Origin: Burkholderiales bacterium
Lineage (GTDB): Bacteria; Pseudomonadota; Gammaproteobacteria; Burkholderiales; Burkholderiaceae_C
Reading direction: 5' to 3'
Assembly: GCA_947372225.1 (NCBI GenBank)
Contig: CANBSV010000041.1
Coordinates: forward strand, 1-21,671
Length of the DNA stretch: 21,671 nt
The notes beneath the pieces were generated by a model. That model was not told where the DNA came from, did no database searches, and saw only the letters and a program-made list of their open reading frames with translations. Positions 1 through 7,864 of the stretch are shown in pieces. A program made the position numbers and the translations under genes. Numbering within the stretch: position 1 is the stretch's first letter; every line of letters starts with the position of its first letter.

Positions 1-1401
1 CGACTCCATTTCTGGGCCCCGATGGCCGCCACGCTGGCGTTCATCGCGGGCTGCGCGGCGCAGCCGCTGCCCGCGCTGCGCGCCGCCACTCCACCACCCG
101 CGGCCTTCAGCCAGGGGGTTCAATCTTCCGCCGCCGCTGACATGCCTGCCGATGGCCAGTGGTGGAAAAGCTTCGCCGACCCCGTGCTCGACGAGCTGGT
201 CGCTCGTGCCATGGCGGCCAATGAGAGCCTCGACCAGGCCGCCGCACGGATCAAGCGCGCCAACGCCGCGGTGCGCTCGGCAGACGCCACGCGCGGTCCG
301 CAAGCAGCGCTGCACGGCGGCGCCATCGGCCCTTCGAACAGCAGCGTGGGCGACCAGGTGTCCGACACCTCGTGGGCAGGCGTGGGCATCCGCATGTCGT
401 ACGACCTCGATTTGTTCGACCGCCATGGCCCTGCACGGCAAGCGGCCCTGGGCGACGCCGAGGTGGCACAAGCCGCCTGGCGCGCCGCGCGTCTGGCGGT
501 GCAGGCCGACACGGTGCACACCTATCTGGCATTGCGCGCGCTGGAATCCGAGCGCGCGCTGCTGGCCGACGACGTCGCCGGGCGAACCGAAGCGCTGCAG
601 ATCGCGCAGCGCCAATGGCGCAGCGGTCTGATCTCCGAGCTGCCACTGGCGGGGCTGGAGCGCGATCTGGCCGCCGTGCGCTCCGATGCGGCGCTGGTCG
701 AGCGCCGCCAACAGGAACTCACGCACGCGCTGGCGCTGCTGCTCGGCGAGTCGCCCGCATCATGGCAACTGCCCGGTGCCGTCGCCGCGTGGCCGGCCGC
801 ACTGCCCAGCGTGCCCGCAGGCATCCCGAGCCAGGTGCTCGCGCGCAGGCCCGATCTGGCGGCCAGCTGGCATGCGGTCCGGGCGGCCGAGGCCCGCGTC
901 GGAGCGGCGCAGTCGAGTGCCTTGCCCAGCGTGACACTCACCGCCGCCGGGGGCGTGGCAGCGTCGGGGCTGACCGACTTGCTGCACCATGCCACGCGCA
1001 TGGTCGGCGTGGGCTTGCTGTTTGATCTGCCCGTGTTCGATTCGGGCCGCCGCTCGGCCGCCACCCAGGCCGCCGTGGCCGACCTGGAGCAGTCGATGTC
1101 AGTGCACCGCGAACGCGTGCTGGTGTCGCTGCGTGAAGTCGAAGACCAGCTCTCGGCGCTGCAGTCGACGCAGCGACAGGCCCAGGCCCAGGCCCCGGCA
1201 CTGGCCATGGCCACCCGTTCGCGCGAGGCGTCGAGTTCGCGCGAACGCCGCGGGCTGGCGGGCCGCCCCGAAGTGCTCGAAGCTCGCCACGCCGAAATCC
1301 AGCAGCAGCGCATCGCCTGCCAGATCGAACTGGCGCAACGTCAAGGCACCGTGGTGCTGATCCGCGTGCTTGGCGGCGGCTGGCGCAGCGAAGGCGCCTG
1401 A
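1..1401 (+). CDS. RND efflux outer-membrane lipoprotein, NodT/OprM family (5' end outside window)
   Basis: Outer-membrane channel of a tripartite RND-type efflux pump. It would trimerise into a beta-barrel with a long periplasmic alpha-helical tunnel and work with a periplasmic adaptor and an inner-membrane pump, presumably encoded just upstream of this window. A lipobox-like FIAGC sits near the N-terminus, so the mature protein should be lipidated at that Cys. Two outer-membrane-efflux repeats are visible. The second carries the family-typical ARRPDLAASWHAVRAAEARVG followed by a short SALPSVTLT stretch, and the C-terminus ends in the characteristic LGGGW. The first ATG in the window (position 22) would leave only about ten residues before the lipobox Cys and no basic n-region. 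The frame is open to the left edge, so the true start probably lies upstream. It is convergent with the CIA30 gene. The substrate cannot be told from sequence. Confidence 0.88.
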   Translation, partial: RLHFWAPMAATLAFIAGCAAQPLPALRAATPPPAAFSQGVQSSAAADMPADGQWWKSFADPVLDELVARAMAANESLDQAAARIKRANAAVRSADATRGPQAALHGGAIGPSNSSVGDQVSDTSWAGVGIRMSYDLDLFDRHGPARQAALGDAEVAQAAWRAARLAVQADTVHTYLALRALESERALLADDVAGRTEALQIAQRQWRSGLISELPLAGLERDLAAVRSDAALVERRQQELTHALALLLGESPASWQLPGAVAAWPAALPSVPAGIPSQVLARRPDLAASWHAVRAAEARVGAAQSSALPSVTLTAAGGVAASGLTDLLHHATRMVGVGLLFDLPVFDSGRRSAATQAAVADLEQSMSVHRERVLVSLREVEDQLSALQSTQRQAQAQAPALAMATRSREASSSRERRGLAGRPEVLEARHAEIQQQRIACQIELAQRQGTVVLIRVLGGGWRSEGA

Positions 1402-1419
1402 GTCGCGGCGCTCAGGCGC
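1394..1419. terminator. Perfect 9-bp hairpin spanning two convergent stop codons
   Basis: GCGCCTGAG (1394-1402) and CTCAGGCGC (1411-1419) are exact inverted repeats with an 8-base loop. The stop codon of the efflux gene (TGA, 1399-1401) and that of the opposing CIA30 gene (TCA on the plus strand, 1412-1414) both fall inside the stem. The position suits a shared bidirectional terminator. Neither side has a T-run, so it is not a canonical intrinsic terminator. Confidence 0.5.
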
Positions 1420-1912
1420 AGCAGGACAGCGAACGCAAGGCCAGGCTGAACGCGCCTTCCTGACGGTCGGAAATGATCACGCTCATGTGACTGATGCGAA
1501 AGGCATCCAGCGGATCCATCCCGCGCACTTCACGGCCGCGGAAGGTGGGCATCAGGTCGGACACCTTCAGGCGCACCTGGGTCCACACACCGGCCGGCGC
1601 ATCGAAGCTGGCCTGATACGTCAGCCCCTCGACGCCGCCCTCGGTGCGCACATTGAACTTGTAGCGCTTGCCGTCACCACGCACATCCAGCAAGAAGCTG
1701 TCAGCGCCCAGCGGCCGCTGCGTCAGCGTCCCCGAGCGCAAGGCGCAGAACCCGCCGTTGTTCTCCAGCGAGAGCGTGCCTTCGAAGACGGCAAACCCCT
1801 CGGGGTCATGGCGCACGCGGCTGCTCGAAACGCCGCCCATCACGACGTCATCGACGGTGGTCCAGTCGGTCAGTGAGTCGGGCTGTTCAAAGTTGATGAG
1901 GACTTGGGTCAT
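1412..1912 (-). CDS. CIA30 family protein (complex I intermediate-associated protein 30 domain)
   Basis: A 166-residue protein made almost entirely of one CIA30 domain, a beta-sandwich related to carbohydrate-binding modules. Visible family features are the N-terminal pattern NFEQPDSLTDWTTVDDVVMGGVS, a mid-domain ENNGGFCALR, the segment DSFLLDVRGDGKRYKFNVRT, and a C-terminal IGF/ISHMSVIISDRQEGAFSL-like strand. In eukaryotes the family helps assemble NADH dehydrogenase, but short bacterial versions are uncharacterised and no complex I genes are nearby. There is no signal peptide, so it is probably cytoplasmic. It lies 81 bases downstream of glmS on the same strand and could be read from the glmS transcript. 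The ATG start has no clear ribosome binding site. The family call is firm; the role is unknown. Confidence 0.85.
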   Translation of the reverse strand: MTQVLINFEQPDSLTDWTTVDDVVMGGVSSSRVRHDPEGFAVFEGTLSLENNGGFCALRSGTLTQRPLGADSFLLDVRGDGKRYKFNVRTEGGVEGLTYQASFDAPAGVWTQVRLKVSDLMPTFRGREVRGMDPLDAFRISHMSVIISDRQEGAFSLALRSLSCCA

Positions 1913-1955
1913 GGTGTGGGGCTGTGTGGATGACTTGGAACGCCGGGTTCGGCGC

Positions 1956-1977
1956 GGCGGAGTCTGCCAGACCCGCC
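1956..1977 (-). terminator. Hairpin downstream of glmS
   Basis: Read on the minus strand, GGCGG-GTCT, a 3-base loop, AGAC-T-CCGCC forms nine base pairs with one bulged T, about 17 bases past the glmS stop and before the CIA30 start. There is no T-run after it, so it could be an attenuating or RNA-stabilising hairpin rather than a true terminator. Confidence 0.35.
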
Positions 1978-1993
1978 ACCACCGCCGGTGCCG

Positions 1994-3889
1994 CTATTCC
2001 ACGGTCACCGACTTCGCCAGATTGCGCGGCTTGTCGACATCGGTGCCACGCGCGCAGGCGGTGTGATAGGCCAGCAGCTGCAGCGGCACCACGTGCAAGA
2101 GGGGTGACAGCGCGCCGTAGTTCTCGGGCATGCGGATCACGTGCAGGCCCTCGCCCGATTCGATGCGGGTGTCGGCGTCGGCAAACACGAACAGCTCGCC
2201 GCCGCGCGCGCGCACTTCCTGCAGGTTGCTCTTGAGCTTTTCGAGCAGCGCGTCGTTGGGCGCCACGGTGACCACCGGCATCTCGGCGGTGACCAATGCC
2301 AGCGGACCGTGCTTGAGCTCGCCAGCCGGGTAGGCCTCGGCGTGGATGTAGCTGATTTCCTTGAGCTTCAGCGCGCCTTCGAGGGCAATCGGGTAGTGCG
2401 CGCCTCGGCCCAGGAAGAGCGCGTTTTCCTTGCGCGCAAACACCTCGGCCCAGGCGATGACCTGCGGCTCGAGCGCCAGCACGCCTTGCACCGCCACCGG
2501 CAAATGGCGCAGCGCGTGCAGGTGCTGCGCCTCGGCCTCGGCGCCGAGCTGACCGCGTGATTTGGCCAGCGCCAACGTCAGCAAGAACAAGCCCACCAGT
2601 TGGGTGGTGAACGCCTTGGTCGAGGCCACGCCGATCTCGACGCCCGCGCGGGTGATGAAGGCCATGGCGCATTCGCGCACCATGGCGCTGGTGGCGACAT
2701 TGCACACGGTGAGCGTGTGCGCCATGCCGAGCGAGCGGGCGTGCTTCAGCGCGGCCAGGGTGTCGGCGGTCTCGCCGCTCTGGGTGATGGTGACGACGAG
2801 CGTGCGCGGGTGGGGCACGCTGTCGCGGTAGCGGTATTCGCTCGCCACCTCGACAGCGGTGGGCATCTTCGCGATGCTCTCCAGCCATTGCTTGGCCACC
2901 AGTCCCGCGTAGTAGCTGGTGCCGCAGGCGAGGATGAGCACGGAGTCGACCTGGCCGAAGGCCGCAGCGGCTGCCTCGCCGAACAGGCTTGGCTCGACGC
3001 CACCTACCGCATCGAGCGTGTCGGCGATCGCCTTGGGCTGCTCGAAGATCTCCTTTTGCATGTGGTGCCGGTAGGGGCCCAGCTCGGCCGCTTCGGTATG
3101 GGCCTGCACGGTACGCACCGGGCGTTGCACGGCGGCAAAGCGGCCATCGGCGCGGGGCTTGCCCGTGGCGGCGTCGGTGCGCGAGCCGATGGCCGAGTGG
3201 CCCAGCTGCAGGTCGACCACATCGCCTTCTTCGAGGTAGACGATCTGGTCGGTGACGCCCGACAGGGCCATGGCGTCGCTGGCCAGGTAGTGATCGCCCG
3301 CGCGCTCGCCGGCGCCGATGCCCAGGATCAGCGGCGAGCCTTCACGCGCACCGACGACGCGGTGCGGTTCGTCGAGGCAGAACACTGCGATGGCGTAGGT
3401 ACCGCGCAGCCGCGGCAACAGCTGCTGCACCGCGGCATACAGGTCGCCCCGGTAGTGGTGATCGACGAGGTGCGCGATGACCTCGGAGTCGGTCTGGGTG
3501 ACGAACCGGTAGCCGGCCGCCTGCAGCTCGGCGCGAAGTTCGTCGTGGTTCTCGATGATGCCGTTGTGCACCACCGCGACCCGGCCCACAGCGTCAGCGC
3601 CCGGCGCGTGCGGGCCGGCCGAAAAGTGCGGATGCGCGTTGTTCACCACCGGCGCGCCGTGCGTCGCCCAGCGGGTGTGCGCGATGCCGGTGGTGCCGGC
3701 GATCTCGTCAGCGGCCACATTGGCTTCGAGCTCGGCCACACGCGCCGTGCTGCGCGCCCGGCGCAGCTGGCCGTGCTGGTGAACTGCGACACCGCACGAG
3801 TCGTAGCCGCGGTACTCGAGGCGCTTCAGCCCTTCGATGAGGACCGGCACGATGTTGCGGGTGCTGACCGCGCCGACGATGCCGCACAT
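1994..3889 (-). CDS. glmS: Glutamine-fructose-6-phosphate aminotransferase (isomerising)
   Basis: Makes glucosamine-6-phosphate from fructose-6-phosphate and glutamine, the first step to UDP-GlcNAc for peptidoglycan and lipid A. The protein starts MCGIVGAVS, which exposes the catalytic N-terminal Cys of a class II glutamine amidotransferase after Met removal. The amidotransferase domain (about 1-235) includes HTRWATHG and HNGIIENHDELR. Two SIS sugar-isomerase domains follow, recognisable by LACGTSYYAGLVAKQWLE, ITQSGETADTLAAL and, near the end, the PRNLAKSVTVE tail that is diagnostic for GlmS. At 631 residues it is slightly longer than the E. coli enzyme (609). The ATG is preceded by a good AGGAGA site five bases upstream (3895-3900). 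It follows the rRNA methyltransferase by 83 bases. Confidence 0.97.
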   Translation of the reverse strand: MCGIVGAVSTRNIVPVLIEGLKRLEYRGYDSCGVAVHQHGQLRRARSTARVAELEANVAADEIAGTTGIAHTRWATHGAPVVNNAHPHFSAGPHAPGADAVGRVAVVHNGIIENHDELRAELQAAGYRFVTQTDSEVIAHLVDHHYRGDLYAAVQQLLPRLRGTYAIAVFCLDEPHRVVGAREGSPLILGIGAGERAGDHYLASDAMALSGVTDQIVYLEEGDVVDLQLGHSAIGSRTDAATGKPRADGRFAAVQRPVRTVQAHTEAAELGPYRHHMQKEIFEQPKAIADTLDAVGGVEPSLFGEAAAAAFGQVDSVLILACGTSYYAGLVAKQWLESIAKMPTAVEVASEYRYRDSVPHPRTLVVTITQSGETADTLAALKHARSLGMAHTLTVCNVATSAMVRECAMAFITRAGVEIGVASTKAFTTQLVGLFLLTLALAKSRGQLGAEAEAQHLHALRHLPVAVQGVLALEPQVIAWAEVFARKENALFLGRGAHYPIALEGALKLKEISYIHAEAYPAGELKHGPLALVTAEMPVVTVAPNDALLEKLKSNLQEVRARGGELFVFADADTRIESGEGLHVIRMPENYGALSPLLHVVPLQLLAYHTACARGTDVDKPRNLAKSVTVE

Positions 3890-3936
3890 GGCAGTCTCCT
3901 GGGGAAATCAATTCAAGGCGATGTTACGCAGGCACC

Positions 3937-3963
3937 CGGGCTCGACGATGCCCGTCGAGGCCG
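3937..3963 (-). terminator. Hairpin between the rRNA methyltransferase gene and glmS
   Basis: CTCGAC (3941-3946) and GTCGAG (3954-3959) form a 6-bp stem with a 7-base loop. After one G-G mismatch, three more pairs extend it. It starts about ten bases after the stop codon of the upstream minus-strand gene, so it could separate that gene from glmS. No T-run follows. Confidence 0.3.
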
Positions 3964-3972
3964 CTCGCCGAA

Positions 3973-5169
3973 TCAGCGTTGCTTCACGATCACCAGCCCC
4001 TTGAGGTATTCGCCCTCGGGGAAGGTGATCGTCATCGGATGGTCGGGCGCCGCGCCGGTGCGCGCGTGGATCTGGCCGTCGATGCCGGCATCGAGCCCGG
4101 CGCCGGCGACGATCTTGTGGAACAGGTCGGCGCTCACGCCGCCCGAGCACGAGAAGGTGAACAGCAATCCGCCCGGCTCGAGCAGCATGAAGGCGAGCCG
4201 GTTGATGTCCTTGTAGGCGCGCGCGGCACGCTCGGCCTGGGCGGCGGTCGAGGCGAACTTGGGCGGGTCGAGCACGATGGCGTCGAAGCGCCGGCCCTGC
4301 TCGACAAAGCCGCGCAGCGTGGCATTGACGTCGGCATCGATCACGCGGTGGCGCTGCGCGTCGAAGCCGTTCAGTGCCACGTGGGCGATCGCACGTTCGA
4401 GCGCCGGGCCCGACGAATCAACGCTCGTCACCTCGGTGGCGCCGCCGGCCAGCGCAGCCACGCTGAACCCGCCGGTGTAGCTGTAGCAGTTGAGCACGCG
4501 CTGTGCGCCGAAGTGCCGCACGCTGTCGGCAAACAGCCGCCGGCTGTCGCGCTGGTCCAGGTAGTAGCCGGTCTTGTGACCGTGCGCCACATCCACCGTG
4601 AGCCGCCAGCCGTGCTCATGGATGGTGACTTCGGTGTGCTCGGGAGCGCCGGGCGGCAGCCGCAGCCAGCCGGTGACGGACGGCAGGCCCTCGAGTTCGC
4701 GCACGCTGGCGTCGCTGCGCTCGTACAGGCGCTGCAAGCCCGTGACCTTGAGCAGCGCGTCAGCGATCACCGGCTTCCAGCGCTCGACGCCGGTGGCCGT
4801 GAATTGCGCGCTGAGGGTGTCGCCGTAGCGGTCGACCACCAGCCCGGGCAGGCCGTCGGCCTCGCCGTGGACGAGCCGCATGGCGTCGCTCTCGATGGGC
4901 AATCGCGCACGCACCGCCACCGCACGCGCGATGCGCCGCTCGAAGAAGGCCGCGTCGATGCGCTCGGCGGCGTCGAAGCTCCAGGCGCGCACGCGGATCG
5001 ACGACGACGGGCTGTACGCGCCCCAGGCCAGAAATTCACCGGCTGCCGATTCGACGCGCACCGTCTCGCCCGGGTCGGCACGGCCGCTGGCGATGCTGCC
5101 CTCGAACACCCACGGGTGGCGCTTGATGAGCGAGCGTTCCTTGCCGTCACGCAGTCGGATGGTTTTCAT
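3973..5169 (-). CDS. rlmI: Class I SAM-dependent rRNA (cytosine-5) methyltransferase, RlmI family
   Basis: Predicted to methylate a 23S rRNA cytosine (C1962 in E. coli numbering for RlmI) using SAM. An N-terminal PUA-like RNA-binding domain (about 1-75, with RHPWVFEGSI and GEFLAWGAYSPSSSIRVRAW) is followed by a central EEHD-like region and a Rossmann-fold methyltransferase domain. Motifs seen are GHKTGYYLDQR (197-207), the SAM-binding NCYSYTGGFS (227-236), an acidic motif-II SVDSS (about 249-253) and the catalytic-loop DPPKF (301-305). The length of 398 residues is typical. It starts 13 bases after xerC, so the two are probably co-transcribed. The RlmI subfamily is preferred over RlmK/RlmL because of the PUA domain and size; the exact target base is inferred. 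Confidence 0.88.
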   Translation of the reverse strand: MKTIRLRDGKERSLIKRHPWVFEGSIASGRADPGETVRVESAAGEFLAWGAYSPSSSIRVRAWSFDAAERIDAAFFERRIARAVAVRARLPIESDAMRLVHGEADGLPGLVVDRYGDTLSAQFTATGVERWKPVIADALLKVTGLQRLYERSDASVRELEGLPSVTGWLRLPPGAPEHTEVTIHEHGWRLTVDVAHGHKTGYYLDQRDSRRLFADSVRHFGAQRVLNCYSYTGGFSVAALAGGATEVTSVDSSGPALERAIAHVALNGFDAQRHRVIDADVNATLRGFVEQGRRFDAIVLDPPKFASTAAQAERAARAYKDINRLAFMLLEPGGLLFTFSCSGGVSADLFHKIVAGAGLDAGIDGQIHARTGAAPDHPMTITFPEGEYLKGLVIVKQR

Positions 5170-5182
5170 GGTGTCGCCCGGT

Positions 5183-6166
5183 CTAGGCCGGGCCCTGCTT
5201 CTTGGCTCGGGGATGCGCGGCGTCGTACACCTTGCTCAGGTGCCCGAAATCAAGCTTGGTGTAGACCTGCGTGGCGCTGATGTTGGCGTGGCCGAGCAGC
5301 TCTTGCACCGCACGCAGATCACCACTGGACTGCAGCACGTGGGTGGCAAACGAGTGGCGCAGCATGTGCGGATGGACGTGCGTGGGCAGCCCGGCTTGCT
5401 GCGCACGCTGCTTGATGCTCAGGCGCGCCTGGTTGGTGGTCAGGCGCGCGCCACGCTGGCCGACCAGCAGCGCCGGCTCGTCGGCCGCGGCGATCTGCGC
5501 TCGCAGCGCCAACCAGGCCTGAAGCGCTTGCAGCGCGGCCGCACCGACCGGCACGCTGCGCCGCTTACGGCCCTTGCCCAGCACATGGGCCGTGGCGTCG
5601 GCGATGTCGACCCAGCCCACCGCGTGCGGGCCGGGTTGCACATCGAGCGACACCAGTTCGGCCACGCGCAGGCCGCAGCCGTAGAGCAGCTCGGTCAGGC
5701 ACTGATCGCGCGCAGCGATGGCGGCACCGTGGGCTCGCGCCGGTGGCGGCGCCTCGAAAGCGGCCAGCGCCACGGCCTGATCGACCGACAGTGCCTTGGG
5801 CAGCGGCTTGGCCGCCTTGGGCGCGCGCACGCCGGCCACCGGGTTTTGCAGCACCAGACCATCGCGGCCGAGCCAACGGTAAAAACCGCGCCACGCCGAC
5901 AGCTCGATGGCGATGCTGCCCGGCGCCAGCCCCTGAGCGTGCAACTGCCCGGCCCAGCGGCGCACGTGGTGCGGCTGGACCTCGCGCAGCGCCACGGTGC
6001 CCGACCGGGCGAAGTGCTGCAGCCGGCGAAAGGCCTGCGTGTACATGGTCAGCGTGCGCCCGGCCAGACGCCGCTCGACGCGCAGGTGCTGCAGGTGGTG
6101 CACGAGGTCGTCGTGCAGCTGAGGCGATGAGGACTCGGCGGTGCTGGCGGCGGATGGATCGTTCAC
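5183..6166 (-). CDS. xerC: Tyrosine recombinase XerC
   Basis: Site-specific recombinase that acts with XerD at the dif site to resolve chromosome dimers before division. The N-terminal SAM-like core-binding domain (about 18-105) precedes the catalytic domain. The catalytic residues are all visible: R167 in CGLRVAEL, K198 in LGKGRKRR, H267 and R270 in HPHMLRHSFATH, H293 in LGHANI, and the nucleophile Y302 in QVYTK. It starts with GTG, has a roughly 15-residue low-complexity N-terminal extension, and is longer (327) than E. coli XerC (298). The order dapF, DUF484, xerC is the classic proteobacterial arrangement, which favours chromosomal XerC over an integrase of a mobile element. Confidence 0.94.
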   Translation of the reverse strand: MNDPSAASTAESSSPQLHDDLVHHLQHLRVERRLAGRTLTMYTQAFRRLQHFARSGTVALREVQPHHVRRWAGQLHAQGLAPGSIAIELSAWRGFYRWLGRDGLVLQNPVAGVRAPKAAKPLPKALSVDQAVALAAFEAPPPARAHGAAIAARDQCLTELLYGCGLRVAELVSLDVQPGPHAVGWVDIADATAHVLGKGRKRRSVPVGAAALQALQAWLALRAQIAAADEPALLVGQRGARLTTNQARLSIKQRAQQAGLPTHVHPHMLRHSFATHVLQSSGDLRAVQELLGHANISATQVYTKLDFGHLSKVYDAAHPRAKKQGPA

Positions 6167-6185
6167 GCGCGCTCGCCGTTAGGTG

Positions 6186-6875
6186 TCACGCCGCTCGAAT
6201 CAACCGGGAGAGGCCGGCGCTGGAGATCTCGCCGATGCGCATCAGGAACTCGGTGCCCATGTCGGCGGCGAAGCGCGTCGGGTCGGGCGAGCCCAGCACC
6301 AGCAGGCCGAAGGCGTCGGTGCTGCTGCCGTGGCGCAGCGGGATCAGCGCCAGCGAGGCGATGGTCGACGGGTCGTCCAGCCAGGTGGCGGCCTCGAAGC
6401 CGGCGTTTGCACCGCAATACGGCAGCGACAGGCTGGACGCGAAGCTGCGCGCGTCGGCGCTGACCTCGCGCGCAAACGGCAGCGCGGCGTGCTCGGCCGC
6501 CGCGCCCCACACGCGAATGCCGGCTTGCGGAATCATGAACTGCAGCATCAACTCGCGCACCAGCACTTCGGGCAGCGCGGCCGCGTCGGTGGTGATCAGC
6601 AAAGAGCGCGTGTAGCGGTGCAGCCGGTCGGCGATAGCGGCGTTTTCCTGGCCGTGGCGGATCATCTCCATGATCTTGTGCTCGAAGCCCTTGAGCCGCT
6701 CGCGCAGCAGGTCCATCTGCCGCTCCTGCAGCGACACCGCTCGCGGGCCGTGCGGGCTGGTCAGCTGGATCGAGCTGAGCAGCTCGGCGTGCCGCTCGAA
6801 AAAACCGGGCGTGTTCGCCAGGTAATTGGCGATGTCGGTTTCGGTGATGCCCTGGACTCCGGTGGCGTTGCTCAC
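6186..6875 (-). CDS. DUF484 family protein
   Basis: A 229-residue cytoplasmic protein of the DUF484 family, the usual partner between dapF and xerC. The N-terminal part carries the family pattern ITETDIANYLANTPGFFERHAELL, then SPHGPRAVSLQERQMDLLRERLKGFE, probably a helical or coiled-coil stretch. The C-terminal part looks like a GAF-type sensory fold (LALIPLRHGSSTDAFGLLVLGSPDPTRF). The start is a GTG; an ATG 15 bases upstream runs straight into a stop. It begins 52 bases after dapF and ends 19 bases before xerC. Function is unknown; proposals linking it to XerC rest only on gene order. Confidence 0.9.
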   Translation of the reverse strand: MSNATGVQGITETDIANYLANTPGFFERHAELLSSIQLTSPHGPRAVSLQERQMDLLRERLKGFEHKIMEMIRHGQENAAIADRLHRYTRSLLITTDAAALPEVLVRELMLQFMIPQAGIRVWGAAAEHAALPFAREVSADARSFASSLSLPYCGANAGFEAATWLDDPSTIASLALIPLRHGSSTDAFGLLVLGSPDPTRFAADMGTEFLMRIGEISSAGLSRLIRAA

Positions 6876-6927
6876 GGTGTGGTGCTCATGGTTTGTTGAT
6901 GAAGATGTGCAGCGGCGATGCCGCAGC

Positions 6928-7815
6928 TCACAGGTCGATCTCGCCTTCGAAAACCGTTTCGGCAGGTCCGGACATGAACACGTGGCTGGACCAGCCCGAT
7001 GCGTTGCCCTGCCATTCGATGGTCAGGCGTCCGCCACGCGTGTCGACATCGACCACGGCATCGAGCAGCCCGAGCCGGATGCCGGCCACCACCGCGGCGC
7101 AAGCGCCCGTGCCGCACGCCAGCGTCTCGCCCGCGCCGCGCTCGAACACCCGCAAGCGGATGTGGCTGCGCGAGACGACCTGCATGAAGCCGGCGTTGAC
7201 GCGCCGCGGAAAGCTGGTGTGGTGCTCGATGAGCGGGCCGAGCGATTCGACCGGCGCCGTGTCGACATCGTCGACGAGCTGCACCGCGTGCGGGTTGCCC
7301 ATCGACAGCACCGCCACCTCGACCGAATGGCCCTTGATGTTGAGCGGCCACATTTCGAACAGCTTGCCGTCGGCATCGCCCTTGACCGGCACACGGTGCG
7401 GCCGCAAGCCTGCGGCATGAAACGGCACGCGCGGCAGGTCGAACACCGGCGCGTTCATGTCGACGCGCACGCGACCATCGGGGAGCAGGTGCAGCTCGAG
7501 CAGGCTGTTGACGGTTTGCACGCGCAGCGTCGACTTCTCGGACAGACCCTTGTCGCGCACGTAGCGCACGAAGCACCGGGCGCCGTTGCCGCACTGCTCG
7601 ACCTCTTCACCGCTGTGGTTGAAGATGCGGTAGCCGAAATCGACGTCCGTGGAGGGGCGGTTCGTGACGACCAGGATCTGATCGGCGCCTACCCCGAAGC
7701 GGCGGTCGGCCAGGCGGCGCAGCTGATCGGGCGACAGGCTGAGCGGCTCTTGCGTGGCGTCAAGCACAACGAAGTCGTTGCCGGCGCCCTGCATCTTGGT
7801 GAACCGGATTTTCAT
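6928..7815 (-). CDS. dapF: Diaminopimelate epimerase
   Basis: Converts LL- to meso-diaminopimelate, the precursor of lysine and of the peptidoglycan cross-link. It is a cofactor-independent two-cysteine racemase. Both catalytic cysteines are present: C75 in EQCGNGARCF and C234 in LACGTGACA, with the surrounding substrate-binding asparagines (MGNPHAV, RVNAGF). An upstream in-frame ATG at 7848 would add 11 residues. The start at 7815 is chosen because the family begins MKIRFTKMQGAGNDFVV, with the short lead strand right at the N-terminus. The resulting 295 residues are slightly longer than E. coli DapF (274). It follows the acyltransferase pair by 49 bases and leads into DUF484 and xerC. Confidence 0.96.
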   Translation of the reverse strand: MKIRFTKMQGAGNDFVVLDATQEPLSLSPDQLRRLADRRFGVGADQILVVTNRPSTDVDFGYRIFNHSGEEVEQCGNGARCFVRYVRDKGLSEKSTLRVQTVNSLLELHLLPDGRVRVDMNAPVFDLPRVPFHAAGLRPHRVPVKGDADGKLFEMWPLNIKGHSVEVAVLSMGNPHAVQLVDDVDTAPVESLGPLIEHHTSFPRRVNAGFMQVVSRSHIRLRVFERGAGETLACGTGACAAVVAGIRLGLLDAVVDVDTRGGRLTIEWQGNASGWSSHVFMSGPAETVFEGEIDL

Positions 7816-7818
7816 GGG

Positions 7819-7831
7819 GTCGATTATCGAC
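7819..7831. promoter_or_regulatory. 13-base palindrome just upstream of dapF
   Basis: GTCGAT-T-ATCGAC is a perfect inverted repeat whose near edge is four bases from the dapF ATG. On the dapF strand it contains GATAAT, a five-of-six match to a sigma-70 -10 box, but no suitably spaced -35 element was found. It could be an operator, an internal promoter, or chance. Confidence 0.25.
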
Positions 7832-7864
7832 GGCAGGGGCGCCCCCACCGGAGTCGGACGAAGG

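Noticed and set aside
3921..3926. TAACAT as a glmS -10 box (minus strand)
   Set aside because: Only four of six matches and nothing like a -35 element at the right distance; not enough to call a promoter.
3890..3972. glmS ribozyme upstream of glmS
   Set aside because: The spacer is only 83 bases, too short for the ribozyme, has no matching core, and glmS ribozymes belong to Gram-positive bacteria.
2600..4216. Long plus-strand frame (538 codons) opposite glmS and the rRNA methyltransferase gene
   Set aside because: Same cause: codon-position GC bias of the real minus-strand genes. The translation resembles no family and crosses the intergenic spacer.
5183..6166. Integrase of a mobile element
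   Set aside because: The tyrosine recombinase sits in the conserved dapF-DUF484-xerC context, with no tRNA target, attachment-site repeats or phage genes nearby.
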